Below, piece by piece: positions 32,919 to 41,445 of a stretch of 64,000 nucleotides of DNA; the first letter of the stretch is position 1; each line of letters starts with the position of its first letter. A program made the translations under genes and the position numbers. Origin of the DNA: an uncultured bacterium (GTDB taxonomy: Bacteria; Actinomycetota; Coriobacteriia; Coriobacteriales; Coriobacteriaceae). The stretch is taken from assembly GCA_905215065.1 (NCBI GenBank), contig CAJMOF010000001.1:62001-126000 (forward strand), given 5' to 3'. The notes under the pieces are model-generated. The model ran no database searches, had not been told where the DNA came from, and saw nothing but the letters and a program-made list of their open reading frames with translations.

Positions 32919-33881
32919 CTAGCGGGCGGGGTGCCAAACTTGGAGGGCGCTGCCGAGGACGTCAACCTCGATGCGCGAGGCGACAATGGGCTCGCCGTCG
33001 GCCTGGATGGGGTAATCGGGCTGCTCGAAGGTGAGCTCGGCATGGCGGCAGCGGCGCATACGAACCGGCGGCAACTTGGTGTGGTGGCCGTCCTTGGCCG
33101 AAAGAAACATAGGCAGGGCAACGGCGCGGGGGACGGGGCCGCAGGCGTAGCAGACATCGAGTATGCCGTCGCAGGGGTCGGCATCGGGGCAGATGCGATA
33201 GCCCGAGCCATAGGTGGGGCCCAGCTGAATCGCCATGATAATCGCCCGCACGCGCTCGGCGGGCGCGCCGTCAAAGCTGACTGTCATGGGATAGTTGCGA
33301 TAGCGTAGGCCAAACTGCTCAAGTCCCGAGAGGGTGTAGAGCGGCGCGCCTGTCAAGCCGGTCTTTTTGCGCAGCTCGGTGGTGCCAAGGCCGATGGCGG
33401 CATCGATGCCGACCGAAAGCGTCTGGTCATAATACTCGACCGTCGCCTCGCCGCTACCGCTTGCGGGGTTCCATGAGCGAATGCGCCCGATGTCCTGACG
33501 TTGCAGCTCGCAGGTGAGCAGCGCGCCAAAATCCTTGCCGGAGAAATCGTCGATACCGAGCGTTTGGGCAAAATCGTTGCCGGAGCCCACGGGCAGGACG
33601 GCAAGGGCGGGGCGGGCGTCCTGCTTTTGCTTCATAAGCCCATTGACGACCTCGTGGATCACGCCGTCGCCGCCAAGAGCGATAACGGTGCGGTAGCCCT
33701 GGGCCTGTGCGGCAAGTTCCTTGGCATGCCCCATGCGCTCGGTCAGTACCAAGTCAAACTGGGATGAGCGCGCGGTCATGTCTAAAAAGCGCTGCAGGCG
33801 CTCAGCGACCTCGCGCGCCGCACCCGACTGGGCGGCTGGGTTGGCGATGATGAGCGTGCGACCAAAATCAGTTGCGTGCAT
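32919..33881 (-). CDS. Diacylglycerol/sphingosine kinase-like protein (YegS/BmrU family)
   Basis: A 320-residue lipid-kinase-like protein. The N-terminal ATP-binding domain has LIIANPAAQSGAAREVAE and the nucleotide motif VIALGGDGVIHEVVNGLM (GGDGT in most members, GGDGV here), followed by VLPVGSGNDFAQTLG. The C-terminal beta-rich domain includes DGILDVCYACG. Relatives phosphorylate diacylglycerol or related lipids and feed phosphatidic acid back to phospholipid synthesis. The start at 33881 (MHATDFGR) follows GGGAG; a longer frame to 33953 is unsupported. It is 87 bp downstream of the CLC gene on the same strand. Confidence 0.88.
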   Translation of the reverse strand: MHATDFGRTLIIANPAAQSGAAREVAERLQRFLDMTARSSQFDLVLTERMGHAKELAAQAQGYRTVIALGGDGVIHEVVNGLMKQKQDARPALAVLPVGSGNDFAQTLGIDDFSGKDFGALLTCELQRQDIGRIRSWNPASGSGEATVEYYDQTLSVGIDAAIGLGTTELRKKTGLTGAPLYTLSGLEQFGLRYRNYPMTVSFDGAPAERVRAIIMAIQLGPTYGSGYRICPDADPCDGILDVCYACGPVPRAVALPMFLSAKDGHHTKLPPVRMRRCRHAELTFEQPDYPIQADGEPIVASRIEVDVLGSALQVWHPAR

Positions 33882-33968
33882 GGGGCGACTCCCGGCGTAT
33901 AACGTGACGGTGCGGTCGCGCTCGGGTCGAATTGTCCCCGATTGTGGCTGCACGGCGAATACTAACGT

Positions 33969-35390
33969 CTACTCTATCAGGTCGTTGTGGCGCTCGATAG
34001 CATCCGCTACCGTACCGCCCTCATCCACAATAAGCGAACGGCGCTTGGGTGAGATGATGCGCTGGGCGGGGTACACGCCGCGGTGTCCGCCGGTTAGGTA
34101 GCTGATAAAGGCCACGATGACAAAGAACCCGGCGGCCGTGCCGTGGAACAGGTCGATGGCCATCATGCAGGTGGTGATGGGCACGTTGAGGCCGGCGCAG
34201 AACACGCCGAGCATGCCGAGAGCCGCCAGAAAACTGGGGTCGAGCCCGGTAAGGCAACCGATCCAGCCACCGAGTGCCGCACCGATGCCAAACAGGGGCG
34301 TGACCTCGCCGCCTTGGAAGCCCGCGCCCAGGGTAAGCGCTGTGACGACCAACTTGATGACTGCGTCCGCCAGGGTGGTGTTGCCTGCAAATCCGGCGCC
34401 GGAAAGCCACGTGGAAAGGCCGGCGTAGTCCCAGGCGTCGAGCATCGCGTAGGCCGCGAGCACCACGAGTGCGCCTATAAGTGCGCGAATGAGGTAATTG
34501 GTGATAAAGCGACCGTACAGGTTCTTGACGGTTCGAACCGACCACGCAAAGAGGCGCGCGGTGAGACCAAAGAAAATGGCGCTGATAACAACGATGGCAA
34601 CCGTCCGCGGCGTCATGTCGGGGACGCTGGCGATGACATTCGCTTCGTACTCGGTACCCAGGGCGAGTGATGTAAAGTAGCCGGTAAACGAGGCGACCAG
34701 GCAGTAGATGCCCGCGGTGTAGTCGATCTTGCCGATAAAGCACATCTCCATGCCAAAGAAAGCTCCGGCAAGGGGCGAACCGAATACGGCTCCAAAGGCC
34801 GACGAGATGCCGGCGAGCATGAGGTCGTGGTGGTCATGCTTTTTGAGGTGGGCGAGGTTCGAGATGTTGCTGGCGATGGTGCCGCCAATCTGCACCGCGG
34901 CTCCCTCGCGACCGGCCGATCCGCCCGTTAGGTGCGTGAGCGTGGAACAGACGAAGGTGAGGACGGCCATGCGCATATGGATGAGGCGTGTGCCCAGAGC
35001 GGAGTCGATGACCAGGTTGTTGCCACGCTTGGCGGCGAGGCCGTGGTTTTTGTACACCCATGCGGTGGCAACGCCCACAACGGGGAGCAGCGCGTAAATC
35101 CACTCATGGTGCTCGCGATAGTCGGTCGCGATATTCAGCGAGGCCAAAAACGCCCAAGCGGCAACGCCCATGGCGAGCGAGACGATAACTACGAGCACGA
35201 GCAGCTTGGCGCTCGCGAGTAGGTTGCGGGCGTTGCGGCGCGTGTCGGCAGCCAAGAGATGCTCGGAGCGGGTCAGCTGTTGCCTGCCTGCCATGATGAC
35301 GTCGTTAAGGGAGAAAAGGCCGCCGTCGTCGAGCGGCTGGGAATGATCCTGCGCCTCGTTTGCGCTTTCGGGTTTGTCGGTAAAAGCCAT
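33969..35390 (-). CDS. CLC-family antiporter, fluoride-type (CLC-F) candidate
   Basis: A 473-residue CLC-superfamily protein with about 10-12 hydrophobic helices. The selectivity motifs differ from the chloride type: the first region reads RGNNLVIDSALG instead of GSGIP, the second GGSAGREGAAVQIGG (GREGP in chloride types), and the third GAGFQGGEVTPLFGIGAALG. The GNNLI-like and GGEVTPLF forms are what I know from the fluoride/proton antiporter clade (EriC-F). So it probably expels fluoride, but chloride cannot be excluded without a tree. ATG 35390 follows AGAGGAA. No fluoride riboswitch is visible upstream. Confidence 0.8.
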   Translation of the reverse strand: MAFTDKPESANEAQDHSQPLDDGGLFSLNDVIMAGRQQLTRSEHLLAADTRRNARNLLASAKLLVLVVIVSLAMGVAAWAFLASLNIATDYREHHEWIYALLPVVGVATAWVYKNHGLAAKRGNNLVIDSALGTRLIHMRMAVLTFVCSTLTHLTGGSAGREGAAVQIGGTIASNISNLAHLKKHDHHDLMLAGISSAFGAVFGSPLAGAFFGMEMCFIGKIDYTAGIYCLVASFTGYFTSLALGTEYEANVIASVPDMTPRTVAIVVISAIFFGLTARLFAWSVRTVKNLYGRFITNYLIRALIGALVVLAAYAMLDAWDYAGLSTWLSGAGFAGNTTLADAVIKLVVTALTLGAGFQGGEVTPLFGIGAALGGWIGCLTGLDPSFLAALGMLGVFCAGLNVPITTCMMAIDLFHGTAAGFFVIVAFISYLTGGHRGVYPAQRIISPKRRSLIVDEGGTVADAIERHNDLIE

Positions 35391-35420
35391 ACGTTCCTCT
35401 TTTTGGGTTGCAACACGAGC

Positions 35421-35426
35421 ATTATA
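35421..35426 (-). promoter_or_regulatory. -10 element of the CLC gene
   Basis: Read on the minus strand it is a perfect TATAAT 31 bp before the start codon, implying a leader of only about 25 nt. No clear -35 is seen. Confidence 0.5.
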
Positions 35427-35601
35427 AAACGCGGTAAACGCGACGAGCCGGTGGGTTGGTTTCCATTCAGTTTCGCGGCTTGCAACCGACAGGTGTATTT
35501 GCGGGTACAGGCCGAGTCGCGGTCGTGCGTCGGGGGATTATACTGAGACAAGCATAAAGAATCGGCGCTTCTGTTGTGCGCCGTGGCATTAAGAGGTGCA
35601 T

Positions 35602-36864
35602 ATGGCTGAGAAACTCATTCCGTTGGAGGACGCACAGGTGATCGTCTTGTCGCACGTGAATCGCACCGAAGTTGTCGAGATTCCCGTGTGGCAGGCCGCC
35701 GGTCTTCCCTTGGCAGAGGACGCGGTGGCCGATATCGACATTTCGCCGTTTGCCAACAGCGCTATGGACGGATATGCCGTGCGCTCGGCGGACTTGGCGC
35801 AGGCATCTGGCGAGGCGCCGGTGACGCTCGACGTTGTCGGGCACGAGGCGGCGGGCCATGTGTTTGAGGGCGCGATTGGCGCGGGCGAGACCGTCCGTAT
35901 CATGACGGGTGCGCCGGTACCCGAAGGTGCCGATGCCGTGGTGAAATACGAGATCGTCGATGTGCTCGACGGTGATGGCAACGAGGGCTCGCGTGTGAGG
36001 TTCTCGGCGCCGGCCAAGGTGGGGGAGAACATTCGCTCTGCCGCCGAGGAGGCCCATGCCGGCGACGTCGTGATGCACGCCGGTGAGGTTGTGGCTCCGG
36101 CCGGCGCCGGCCTGCTGGCAAGCGCCGGTTACGCGAGCGTGAAGGTCCATGCCGCTCCGCGCGTGGGCATTATCTCGCTGGGGACGGAGCTGGTCGCGCC
36201 GGGTGAGCTGCCGGCGCGCGGGCAGATTCGCGATTCCAACTCCTCGGCGTTAATGGCCGAGGCACTCGATGCCGGCGCCGACCCGGTGTTCTTTGGCATT
36301 GCGCCCGATGATGAGCAGGCGATTGCCGAGCTGGTGCATCGTGCCGTGCAGGAGTGTGATTTTGTCATTACGAGCGGTGGCGCCTCGGCGGGCGACTACG
36401 ACTACGTGACGGCGCTCGTCCGGCGCGAGGGCGAGGTGCTGTTTGACCGCATCTCGATGCGTCCGGGCAAGGCCATCACGTTTGGCTTGCTCGGGGGTAA
36501 GCCCTACCTGGGGCTTTCAGGCAATCCGGCCGCGGCGTATGTAGGCTTTGAGATGCTTGCCCGCCCGGCGATTCGCAAAATGCGCGGCTTTGCCAAGGGT
36601 GCGCGTCCCGTGCAACAGGCGACGCTCACGCATGGCGTGAAAAAGCGACAGCATCGCCGCTTCTTCGATCGCGCCACGGTTTTGCGCGACTCCGAGACCG
36701 GTGAGCTGTTGGTGACCGAGGCCAAGTCGCAGAATTCGGCGCTGCTCGGCACGATGCAGCGGGCCAACTGCCTGCTGCGTATTGACGAAGGACCGTGCGA
36801 GCTCAAGGCGGGCGACGTCGTGGATGTCGTGCGTGTCGACCTGCCTGAGGGCACGGTGCTATAG
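35602..36864 (+). CDS. moeA: Molybdopterin molybdotransferase
   Basis: MoeA inserts molybdate into adenylylated molybdopterin. The 420-residue protein has the family segments ISPFANSAMDGYAVR, IMTGAPVPEGADAVV, the MoCF domain strand TSGGASAGDYDYV, and RPGKAITFGLLGGKPYLGLSGNP. The C-terminal domain IV is present (RANCLLRIDEG). ATG 35602 follows AAGAGG; a GTG two codons earlier is less well placed. The next gene, a MogA/MoaB homologue, starts 10 bp after its stop, so the two are co-transcribed and cover the last two steps of cofactor synthesis. Confidence 0.95.
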   Translation: MAEKLIPLEDAQVIVLSHVNRTEVVEIPVWQAAGLPLAEDAVADIDISPFANSAMDGYAVRSADLAQASGEAPVTLDVVGHEAAGHVFEGAIGAGETVRIMTGAPVPEGADAVVKYEIVDVLDGDGNEGSRVRFSAPAKVGENIRSAAEEAHAGDVVMHAGEVVAPAGAGLLASAGYASVKVHAAPRVGIISLGTELVAPGELPARGQIRDSNSSALMAEALDAGADPVFFGIAPDDEQAIAELVHRAVQECDFVITSGGASAGDYDYVTALVRREGEVLFDRISMRPGKAITFGLLGGKPYLGLSGNPAAAYVGFEMLARPAIRKMRGFAKGARPVQQATLTHGVKKRQHRRFFDRATVLRDSETGELLVTEAKSQNSALLGTMQRANCLLRIDEGPCELKAGDVVDVVRVDLPEGTVL

Positions 36865-36874
36865 GAGGAATACT

Positions 36875-37354
36875 ATGGACTTGAAGATTTCGATCGTGAC
36901 GTGCTCGGATACGCGCGATCTTACCCAGGACGAGGCTGGAGCTGCACTCGAGGAGCTTATCGAGGCGCAGGGCTGGACGGTCGCCTCACATGTGGTCGTG
37001 CGCGACGACGTCAGCGAAATCGGTGATGCCATTGTGGAAGCCGCCGATGAGTGCCACGCCAATGTCGTGCTCACCTGCGGCGGCACGGGGCTTTCGATGC
37101 GCGATGTGACGCCCGAGGCGACGCGTGCCGTCTGCGACCGCGATGTGCCGGGTATTGCCGAGGCAATCCGTGCATACTCCATGACCAAGACGCGCCGCGC
37201 CATGCTCTCGCGCGCTATTTGCATGCAACGAGGTCATACACTTGTCGTAAACTTTCCCGGTTCTACGAAGGCCGCCCGCGAAAGCTGGGAGGCCATAGCA
37301 GACCAGCTGGAGCATGCGTCCCAAATGACGGCAGGCGGCGGTCATACCAACTAA
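36875..37354 (+). CDS. Molybdopterin adenylyltransferase (MogA/MoaB family)
   Basis: A 159-residue MoCF-fold protein that adenylylates molybdopterin before metal insertion. It begins LKISIVTCSDTRDLTQDEAG and carries VVLTCGGTGLSMRDVTPEAT, the substrate-binding GGTG and Asp; the C-terminal part is RGHTLVVNFPGSTKAARESW. The start at 36875 lies 6 nt after AGGAGG. Its overlap in function with moeA directly upstream is strong support. I leave the symbol open because MogA and MoaB are hard to separate by eye. It is followed by a terminator and modABC. Confidence 0.92.
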   Translation: MDLKISIVTCSDTRDLTQDEAGAALEELIEAQGWTVASHVVVRDDVSEIGDAIVEAADECHANVVLTCGGTGLSMRDVTPEATRAVCDRDVPGIAEAIRAYSMTKTRRAMLSRAICMQRGHTLVVNFPGSTKAARESWEAIADQLEHASQMTAGGGHTN

Positions 37355-37367
37355 ACGGTTTACTTGC

Positions 37368-37401
37368 GGCGGGGCAACCTGAACGGCTGCTCCGCCTTTT
37401 A
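37368..37401 (+). terminator. Terminator after the moeA-mogA unit
   Basis: A 9-bp stem with one G-U pair (37368-37376 with 37388-37396) followed by TTTTA. Confidence 0.82.
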
Positions 37402-37446
37402 TTTGCGTCCAAGGGGGCGGCATTCTGTAGGCATTCCTGAAACTAT

Positions 37447-37498
37447 ATTCTCAAACGAGAATAATTTCTCATAATCATTATTCGCACCGAAGTATAAT
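37447..37498 (+). promoter_or_regulatory. modA promoter with overlapping AT-rich palindromes
   Basis: A -10 TATAAT lies at 37493-37498. Upstream, ATTCTC-AAAC-GAGAAT (37447-37462) and GAATAAT...ATTATTC (37458-37482) overlap, with an internal TCATAATCATTATTC that resembles Fur-family boxes. The palindromes cover the expected -35 region, so they are good candidates for a repressor operator. Confidence 0.5.
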
Positions 37499-37558
37499 CT
37501 AATTACAGAATAAAGCCCGCGGTGGGGTACCCGGGCATAAGGTCCGAAAGGGTTGAAC

Positions 37559-38431
37559 ATGTTCGATATGGTTTCTCGCCGCGGATTCGTCTCGCTTTCT
37601 GCTGTCGCCGCTGCCGGTCTTGGGCTTGCCGGCTGCTCCGGCAACAAGGAGCCTGAGTCGACCGGTTCCGATGCCGGCTCCGCCAAGATTTCGTCCAAGA
37701 AAGCTGTCGAGCTGCAGGTCTTTGCCGCCAACTCGCTCGAGAAGGCTCTGCCCGAGGTTCAGGAGCTCTACACCGACCAGACCGGAACCACCTTTGCCGA
37801 CACGCAGTTTAAGGCCTCCGGCGACCTCGTCGAGCAGATGCGTGCCGGCGCCACGGCCGACGTGCTCATCACTGCTTCCAAGGGCACCATGGATGACGCC
37901 GAGGCCGCCGAGCTCGTTGACACCGACACGCGTGAGGACATGTTCGTCAACGACCTCGTGATTATTCGCGCCGAGGGCTCCGGCACCAAGGTCGAGGCCA
38001 TCGCCGACGTCGCGAATCTGGACGGCAAGATCGCCATTGGCGACGCCAAGACCGTCCCCGCCGGCAAGTACGCCAACCAGGCCTTAGCTTCTGTGGGTCT
38101 CTACACCGGCACCGAGGGCGACGACGGCGAGTATGCACCCGAGCTTGCCGACAAGGTGGCCCTGGCCGACAAGGTCGGCACCGCTGCGTCTTACGTCTCT
38201 ACGGGCGACTGCGTGGCCGGTTTTGTCTACAGCTCCGATATCTACCGCTACGACGGCATCGAGGAGGCCTTCGTGTGCCCCGAGGATTCGCACAGGCCCA
38301 TCGTGTACCCGGGTGCCGTTGCCGAGAGATCCGAGCACGCCGACGAGGCCAAGGCGTTCATCGACTTCTGTCTGACCAACAAGAGGGCTCAGAAGATTTG
38401 GGCTAAGTACGGCTTTGAGCTTTCCGCGTAG
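37559..38431 (+). CDS. modA: Molybdate ABC transporter substrate-binding lipoprotein
   Basis: ModA captures molybdate (or tungstate) outside the cell. The 290-residue protein has an Arg-Arg-containing signal region (SRRGFVSLSAVAAAGLGLAG) with lipobox LAGC, so the mature lipoprotein starts at that Cys. A Ser/Gly linker follows, then the binding fold: LQVFAANSLEKALPEVQELY, FKASGDLVEQMRAGATADV and DCVAGFVYSSDIY, which contain the usual oxyanion ligands. ATG 37559 lies 6 nt after AAAGGG. It starts the modABC operon. The twin-Arg pattern hints at Tat export of the lipoprotein, which is not certain. Confidence 0.93.
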   Translation: MFDMVSRRGFVSLSAVAAAGLGLAGCSGNKEPESTGSDAGSAKISSKKAVELQVFAANSLEKALPEVQELYTDQTGTTFADTQFKASGDLVEQMRAGATADVLITASKGTMDDAEAAELVDTDTREDMFVNDLVIIRAEGSGTKVEAIADVANLDGKIAIGDAKTVPAGKYANQALASVGLYTGTEGDDGEYAPELADKVALADKVGTAASYVSTGDCVAGFVYSSDIYRYDGIEEAFVCPEDSHRPIVYPGAVAERSEHADEAKAFIDFCLTNKRAQKIWAKYGFELSA

Positions 38432-38499
38432 TGCGGCTTGGCGCGATAATTCCATCGTTTTGTGTTTCACTTCGTCCTTGTATTCGCTTGGAGCTTTTC

Positions 38500-39942
38500 G
38501 TGCTTAATAGATTTCGCATGCTTGTCGCCTGTGCTTTGACCTTCGCGCTTTGCTGGGTGCCGGGATTTGCGGTTGCTGGGGACACTGAGGACGGGGCCCA
38601 GGTTGCTGCGACCGCTCATGGGCTTTCCTATGGGATCGAGGGTTTTGAGCGGTTGGCCAAGGGGACTGCTCGTGCCATGGAGGGCCAGCCTGAGGGCTAC
38701 CGGTTTCCCGTTGACGAGGACGTGGACCTTGTAGTGGCGCCTGCTGCCGATCGCGTTGTGGTGTGGATATCGCCCAAGGCGGCCGAGAAGTATGGATTGG
38801 ATCCGCAGGACAACGAGTGCGTATCGGGTCTAAAGACCCTCGTCTGCGAGCTTGACGGCGCAAACTGCATGGGAGGTGCGCAGCTAGGGGACGTGGATCT
38901 TCCTTGGTATGTCACGGCGGAAACAACGTTTGATGCCGGCGGGTATACCTATGGCTTTGACGAGCGCGGCGCGGATGGGGACCGCTATGTGGTGATTGCA
39001 TCGGCCTCGGGTGATGCCAAGGGCGGCGCGCGTTGGCTTGATAGCGCCCAAATGGTAGAGGCATCGTCTGTCGTGTTGCGGGATGAGCAGGGGCCCTTGA
39101 CCTCTCTGGCCTCCTATTTAGGCGGCATCGACTACCGCCCGTTTTGGGTGTCTATCAAAACGAGCGGCCTTGCCCTGGTGATTGCCTTTGCACTGGGCCT
39201 GTTTGCCGCGTGGAAGACTATGGGTACCTCGAGTCGCATCAAGGGCCTGCTCGATTCGGTCTTTACGATTCCTATGGTGCTGCCGCCCACGGTCTGCGGC
39301 TTTCTGCTCCTCATGCTGTTTGGCCGCTCGACCGGGGTGGGCCAATGGCTCATCGCGCACGGCATCTCGATCGTCTTTACCTGGCCCGCGGCGGTCATTT
39401 CGGCTGTCGTTGTGTCGTTTCCGCTGGTCTACCGCACGACGCTCGGAGCCTTCGAGAGCCTCGACACGCAGATGCTCGATGCCGCGCGAACCCTGGGATG
39501 GTCTGAGCGTCGCATCTTTACCAAGCTTATGATGCCGCTTGGCTGGCCCTCGATTGCCGCCGGCGCGGTGCTTGCCTTTGCCCGCGCGATGGGCGAGTTT
39601 GGCTGCACCCTGTTCTTTGCAGGCAACTATGCCGGCATTACGCAGACCATTCCCATTGCGATTTACTTTGAGTGGATGGGCGGCAACACGTCGGTGGCCC
39701 TCTTTTGGGTCGTGGTCGTAATTGCGTTCAGCTTCCTGGTCATTCTGTTCATCAACATGTATACGGCGCATTCGCAAAAGTATCGCGAGCGTGGTCTCTC
39801 CCGTGCAGAGCGCAAACAGGCCAAATATCTCGCCGGACAGGGCGATTCGCTCGACCCGGTCGGCGGCGATGCGCTACGTATCGATCGCGAGGCGTTGGCC
39901 GAGCTTATGCGCGATGACACGGTCGCAAAGGGAGGTCGATAA
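38500..39942 (+). CDS. modB: Molybdate ABC transporter permease with an extra extracytoplasmic domain
   Basis: The C-terminal 240 residues (from about 215) are a ModB permease: five or more helices, VFTIPMVLPPTVCGFLLLML, and the coupling EAA loop DAARTLGWSERRIFTKLMMPLGWPS. The first 28 residues are a signal peptide (LVACALTFALCWVPGFAVAG). Between them lie about 180 residues of predicted outside domain with a Cys pair (NECVSGLKTLVCELDGANC) and no family that I recognise. GTG 38500 is taken as the start because GGAG lies 7 nt upstream; a frame from GTG 38431, overlapping the modA stop, is possible. A 55-residue charged tail follows the last helix. The next gene is modC, 3 bp on. Confidence 0.88.
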   Translation: MLNRFRMLVACALTFALCWVPGFAVAGDTEDGAQVAATAHGLSYGIEGFERLAKGTARAMEGQPEGYRFPVDEDVDLVVAPAADRVVVWISPKAAEKYGLDPQDNECVSGLKTLVCELDGANCMGGAQLGDVDLPWYVTAETTFDAGGYTYGFDERGADGDRYVVIASASGDAKGGARWLDSAQMVEASSVVLRDEQGPLTSLASYLGGIDYRPFWVSIKTSGLALVIAFALGLFAAWKTMGTSSRIKGLLDSVFTIPMVLPPTVCGFLLLMLFGRSTGVGQWLIAHGISIVFTWPAAVISAVVVSFPLVYRTTLGAFESLDTQMLDAARTLGWSERRIFTKLMMPLGWPSIAAGAVLAFARAMGEFGCTLFFAGNYAGITQTIPIAIYFEWMGGNTSVALFWVVVVIAFSFLVILFINMYTAHSQKYRERGLSRAERKQAKYLAGQGDSLDPVGGDALRIDREALAELMRDDTVAKGGR

Positions 39943-39945
39943 GCC

Positions 39946-41016
39946 ATGTCGCTCGTTTTGGATATTAAGAAACGTTATCCCGGGTTTGTGCTCGACATGC
40001 AGCTTGAGGCCGGCGAGGAGCGTGTGGCGCTGCTGGGCGCCTCGGGTTGCGGCAAGAGCTGCACGCTGCGCTGCATTGCCGGTGTGGAGACGCCCGACGA
40101 GGGCAAGATCGTCGTCAACGGCGTGACCTTTTTTGACTCGGACGCGGGCATCAATCTGTCGCCTCAGGAGCGCAAGTGTGCCTTGCTGTTCCAAAACTAT
40201 CAGCTGTTTCCCAATATGACGGTAGCCGATAACGTATGCGCCGGCGTTAAGGATGCGGGCGACGCCGCCGCGAGCAAAAAGCTCGCCGAGCGTTATCTGG
40301 GCATTTTCGGTCTGGCCGATTTTGCCGACCGCTACCCCGCGCGCCTCTCGGGCGGTCAGCAGCAACGCGTGGCACTTGCGCGCATGGTGGCGGCGCATCC
40401 GGGCATCTTTATGTTCGATGAGCCCATGAGCGCGCTCGATTCCTATCTTAAGAGCGCCCTTGAGCAGAACATGCTCGATCTGTTCGACGTATGCAACCGC
40501 ACCGTGCTCTACGTGAGCCACGACATCGACGAAGCGTGCCGCCTGTGCGAGCGTATCTGCGTGATGCATGACGGGCATGTTGAGGAGATCGGCTCCGTCG
40601 AGGACGTGGTCCGCCGTCCGCAGACGCTGGCGGCGCTGCGCCTTACGGGCTGCAAGAACACAAGCCGGGCGCGCAAGATCGGCGACGAAGAAGTTGAGGC
40701 CCTCGACTGGGGCATGACCTTTAACGTGGGTCGCGAGGTTCCCGATAATGTGGCGTACCTGGGCATTCGCGCAAGCTACTTCCATGTTGACAATCGCGCG
40801 GAGCGGGGTCGCAACAGCTATGATTTGCACGTGGCCCGAGTGAGCGATTCACGCTTTGAGCGCCTGGTGCTGTTGGACGTGCCGCGTACTGATGCGCCCA
40901 CGCGTCTGCAGTGGAAGGTCAACAAAGTGAACGTAGCTGCCGACGGGCTGCCGCAGGCCGACGAGGCCCTGCGCATGCACTTCGATGCGAGTAAGATCCA
41001 CTTGGTTTGTCGATAG
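39946..41016 (+). CDS. modC: Molybdate ABC transporter ATP-binding protein
   Basis: ModC powers molybdate import. The 356-residue protein has Walker A ALLGASGCGKSCTLR, the Q-loop LLFQNYQLFPNM, the signature LSGGQQQRVALARMVA and Walker B IFMFDEPMSALDS, then the H-loop VLYVSHDIDEA. A C-terminal regulatory region of about 110 residues follows, as in ModC proteins with a molybdate-binding module. ATG 39946 sits 3 bp after modB, and the ribosome site AGGGAGG lies inside modB. Translational coupling is likely. Confidence 0.94.
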   Translation: MSLVLDIKKRYPGFVLDMQLEAGEERVALLGASGCGKSCTLRCIAGVETPDEGKIVVNGVTFFDSDAGINLSPQERKCALLFQNYQLFPNMTVADNVCAGVKDAGDAAASKKLAERYLGIFGLADFADRYPARLSGGQQQRVALARMVAAHPGIFMFDEPMSALDSYLKSALEQNMLDLFDVCNRTVLYVSHDIDEACRLCERICVMHDGHVEEIGSVEDVVRRPQTLAALRLTGCKNTSRARKIGDEEVEALDWGMTFNVGREVPDNVAYLGIRASYFHVDNRAERGRNSYDLHVARVSDSRFERLVLLDVPRTDAPTRLQWKVNKVNVAADGLPQADEALRMHFDASKIHLVCR

Positions 41017-41027
41017 CGCCGGGTAAT

Positions 41028-41057
41028 GCCGTCGGGGATATAAGCCTCGGCGGCTTT
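41028..41057 (+). terminator. Terminator after modABC
   Basis: Arms 41028-41037 and 41045-41054 form a 10-bp stem with two G-U pairs, followed by TTTGTCTT. Confidence 0.7.
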
Positions 41058-41217
41058 GTCTTGCCGTTCGCCGAATGAAGGATGACAAACTCTTATCAAT
41101 CAAGATAATTATTTATTAAACGACGGCACACGAGGCTGTCGTACGAATGTCAACGGTGTTCGCATGGTCGATGACCGTTGATATAGTTGACCTTATCTTG
41201 TAAAGGAGGGTGCGCAC

Positions 41218-41286
41218 ATGCCGCAGACGACATGCATTCGCCGCGTTGCCGCGCGCGCCCTGTATATGGCTCGGAGCCGCATATGA
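41218..41286 (+). CDS. Possible 22-residue leader peptide before the double-cubane gene
   Basis: A strong ribosome site (AAAGGAGG) stands 8 nt before an ATG that opens a 22-codon frame, MPQTTCIRRVAARAL followed by YMARSRI. Five residues are Arg. The 160 bp between its stop and the next gene contain GC-rich pairings but no clear terminator. It may be a leader peptide, a small protein or chance. The rest of 41058-41445 holds a TTATC-N6-GATAA palindrome near 41093 and nothing else I recognise. Confidence 0.4.
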   Translation: MPQTTCIRRVAARALYMARSRI

Positions 41287-41445
41287 GCAGGTATGTTCAC
41301 GGCTCCGGGAGAGACGACGCACAACTAAATAACCGTCCGCAAGGCAGGTTCCCTAAAATTCCGGGTTTAAGCACGGCCGGGCAATCGCCGTCCGTCGTGC
41401 ATCGATACCGCCGTTATCCGTTTTTGGTTCGAGAGGGGAACCGTC

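Noticed and set aside
37355..37558. Molybdenum-cofactor riboswitch before modA
   Set aside because: The region is AT-rich with DNA-type palindromes and lacks the conserved Moco-RNA segments; transcription seems to start too close to modA.
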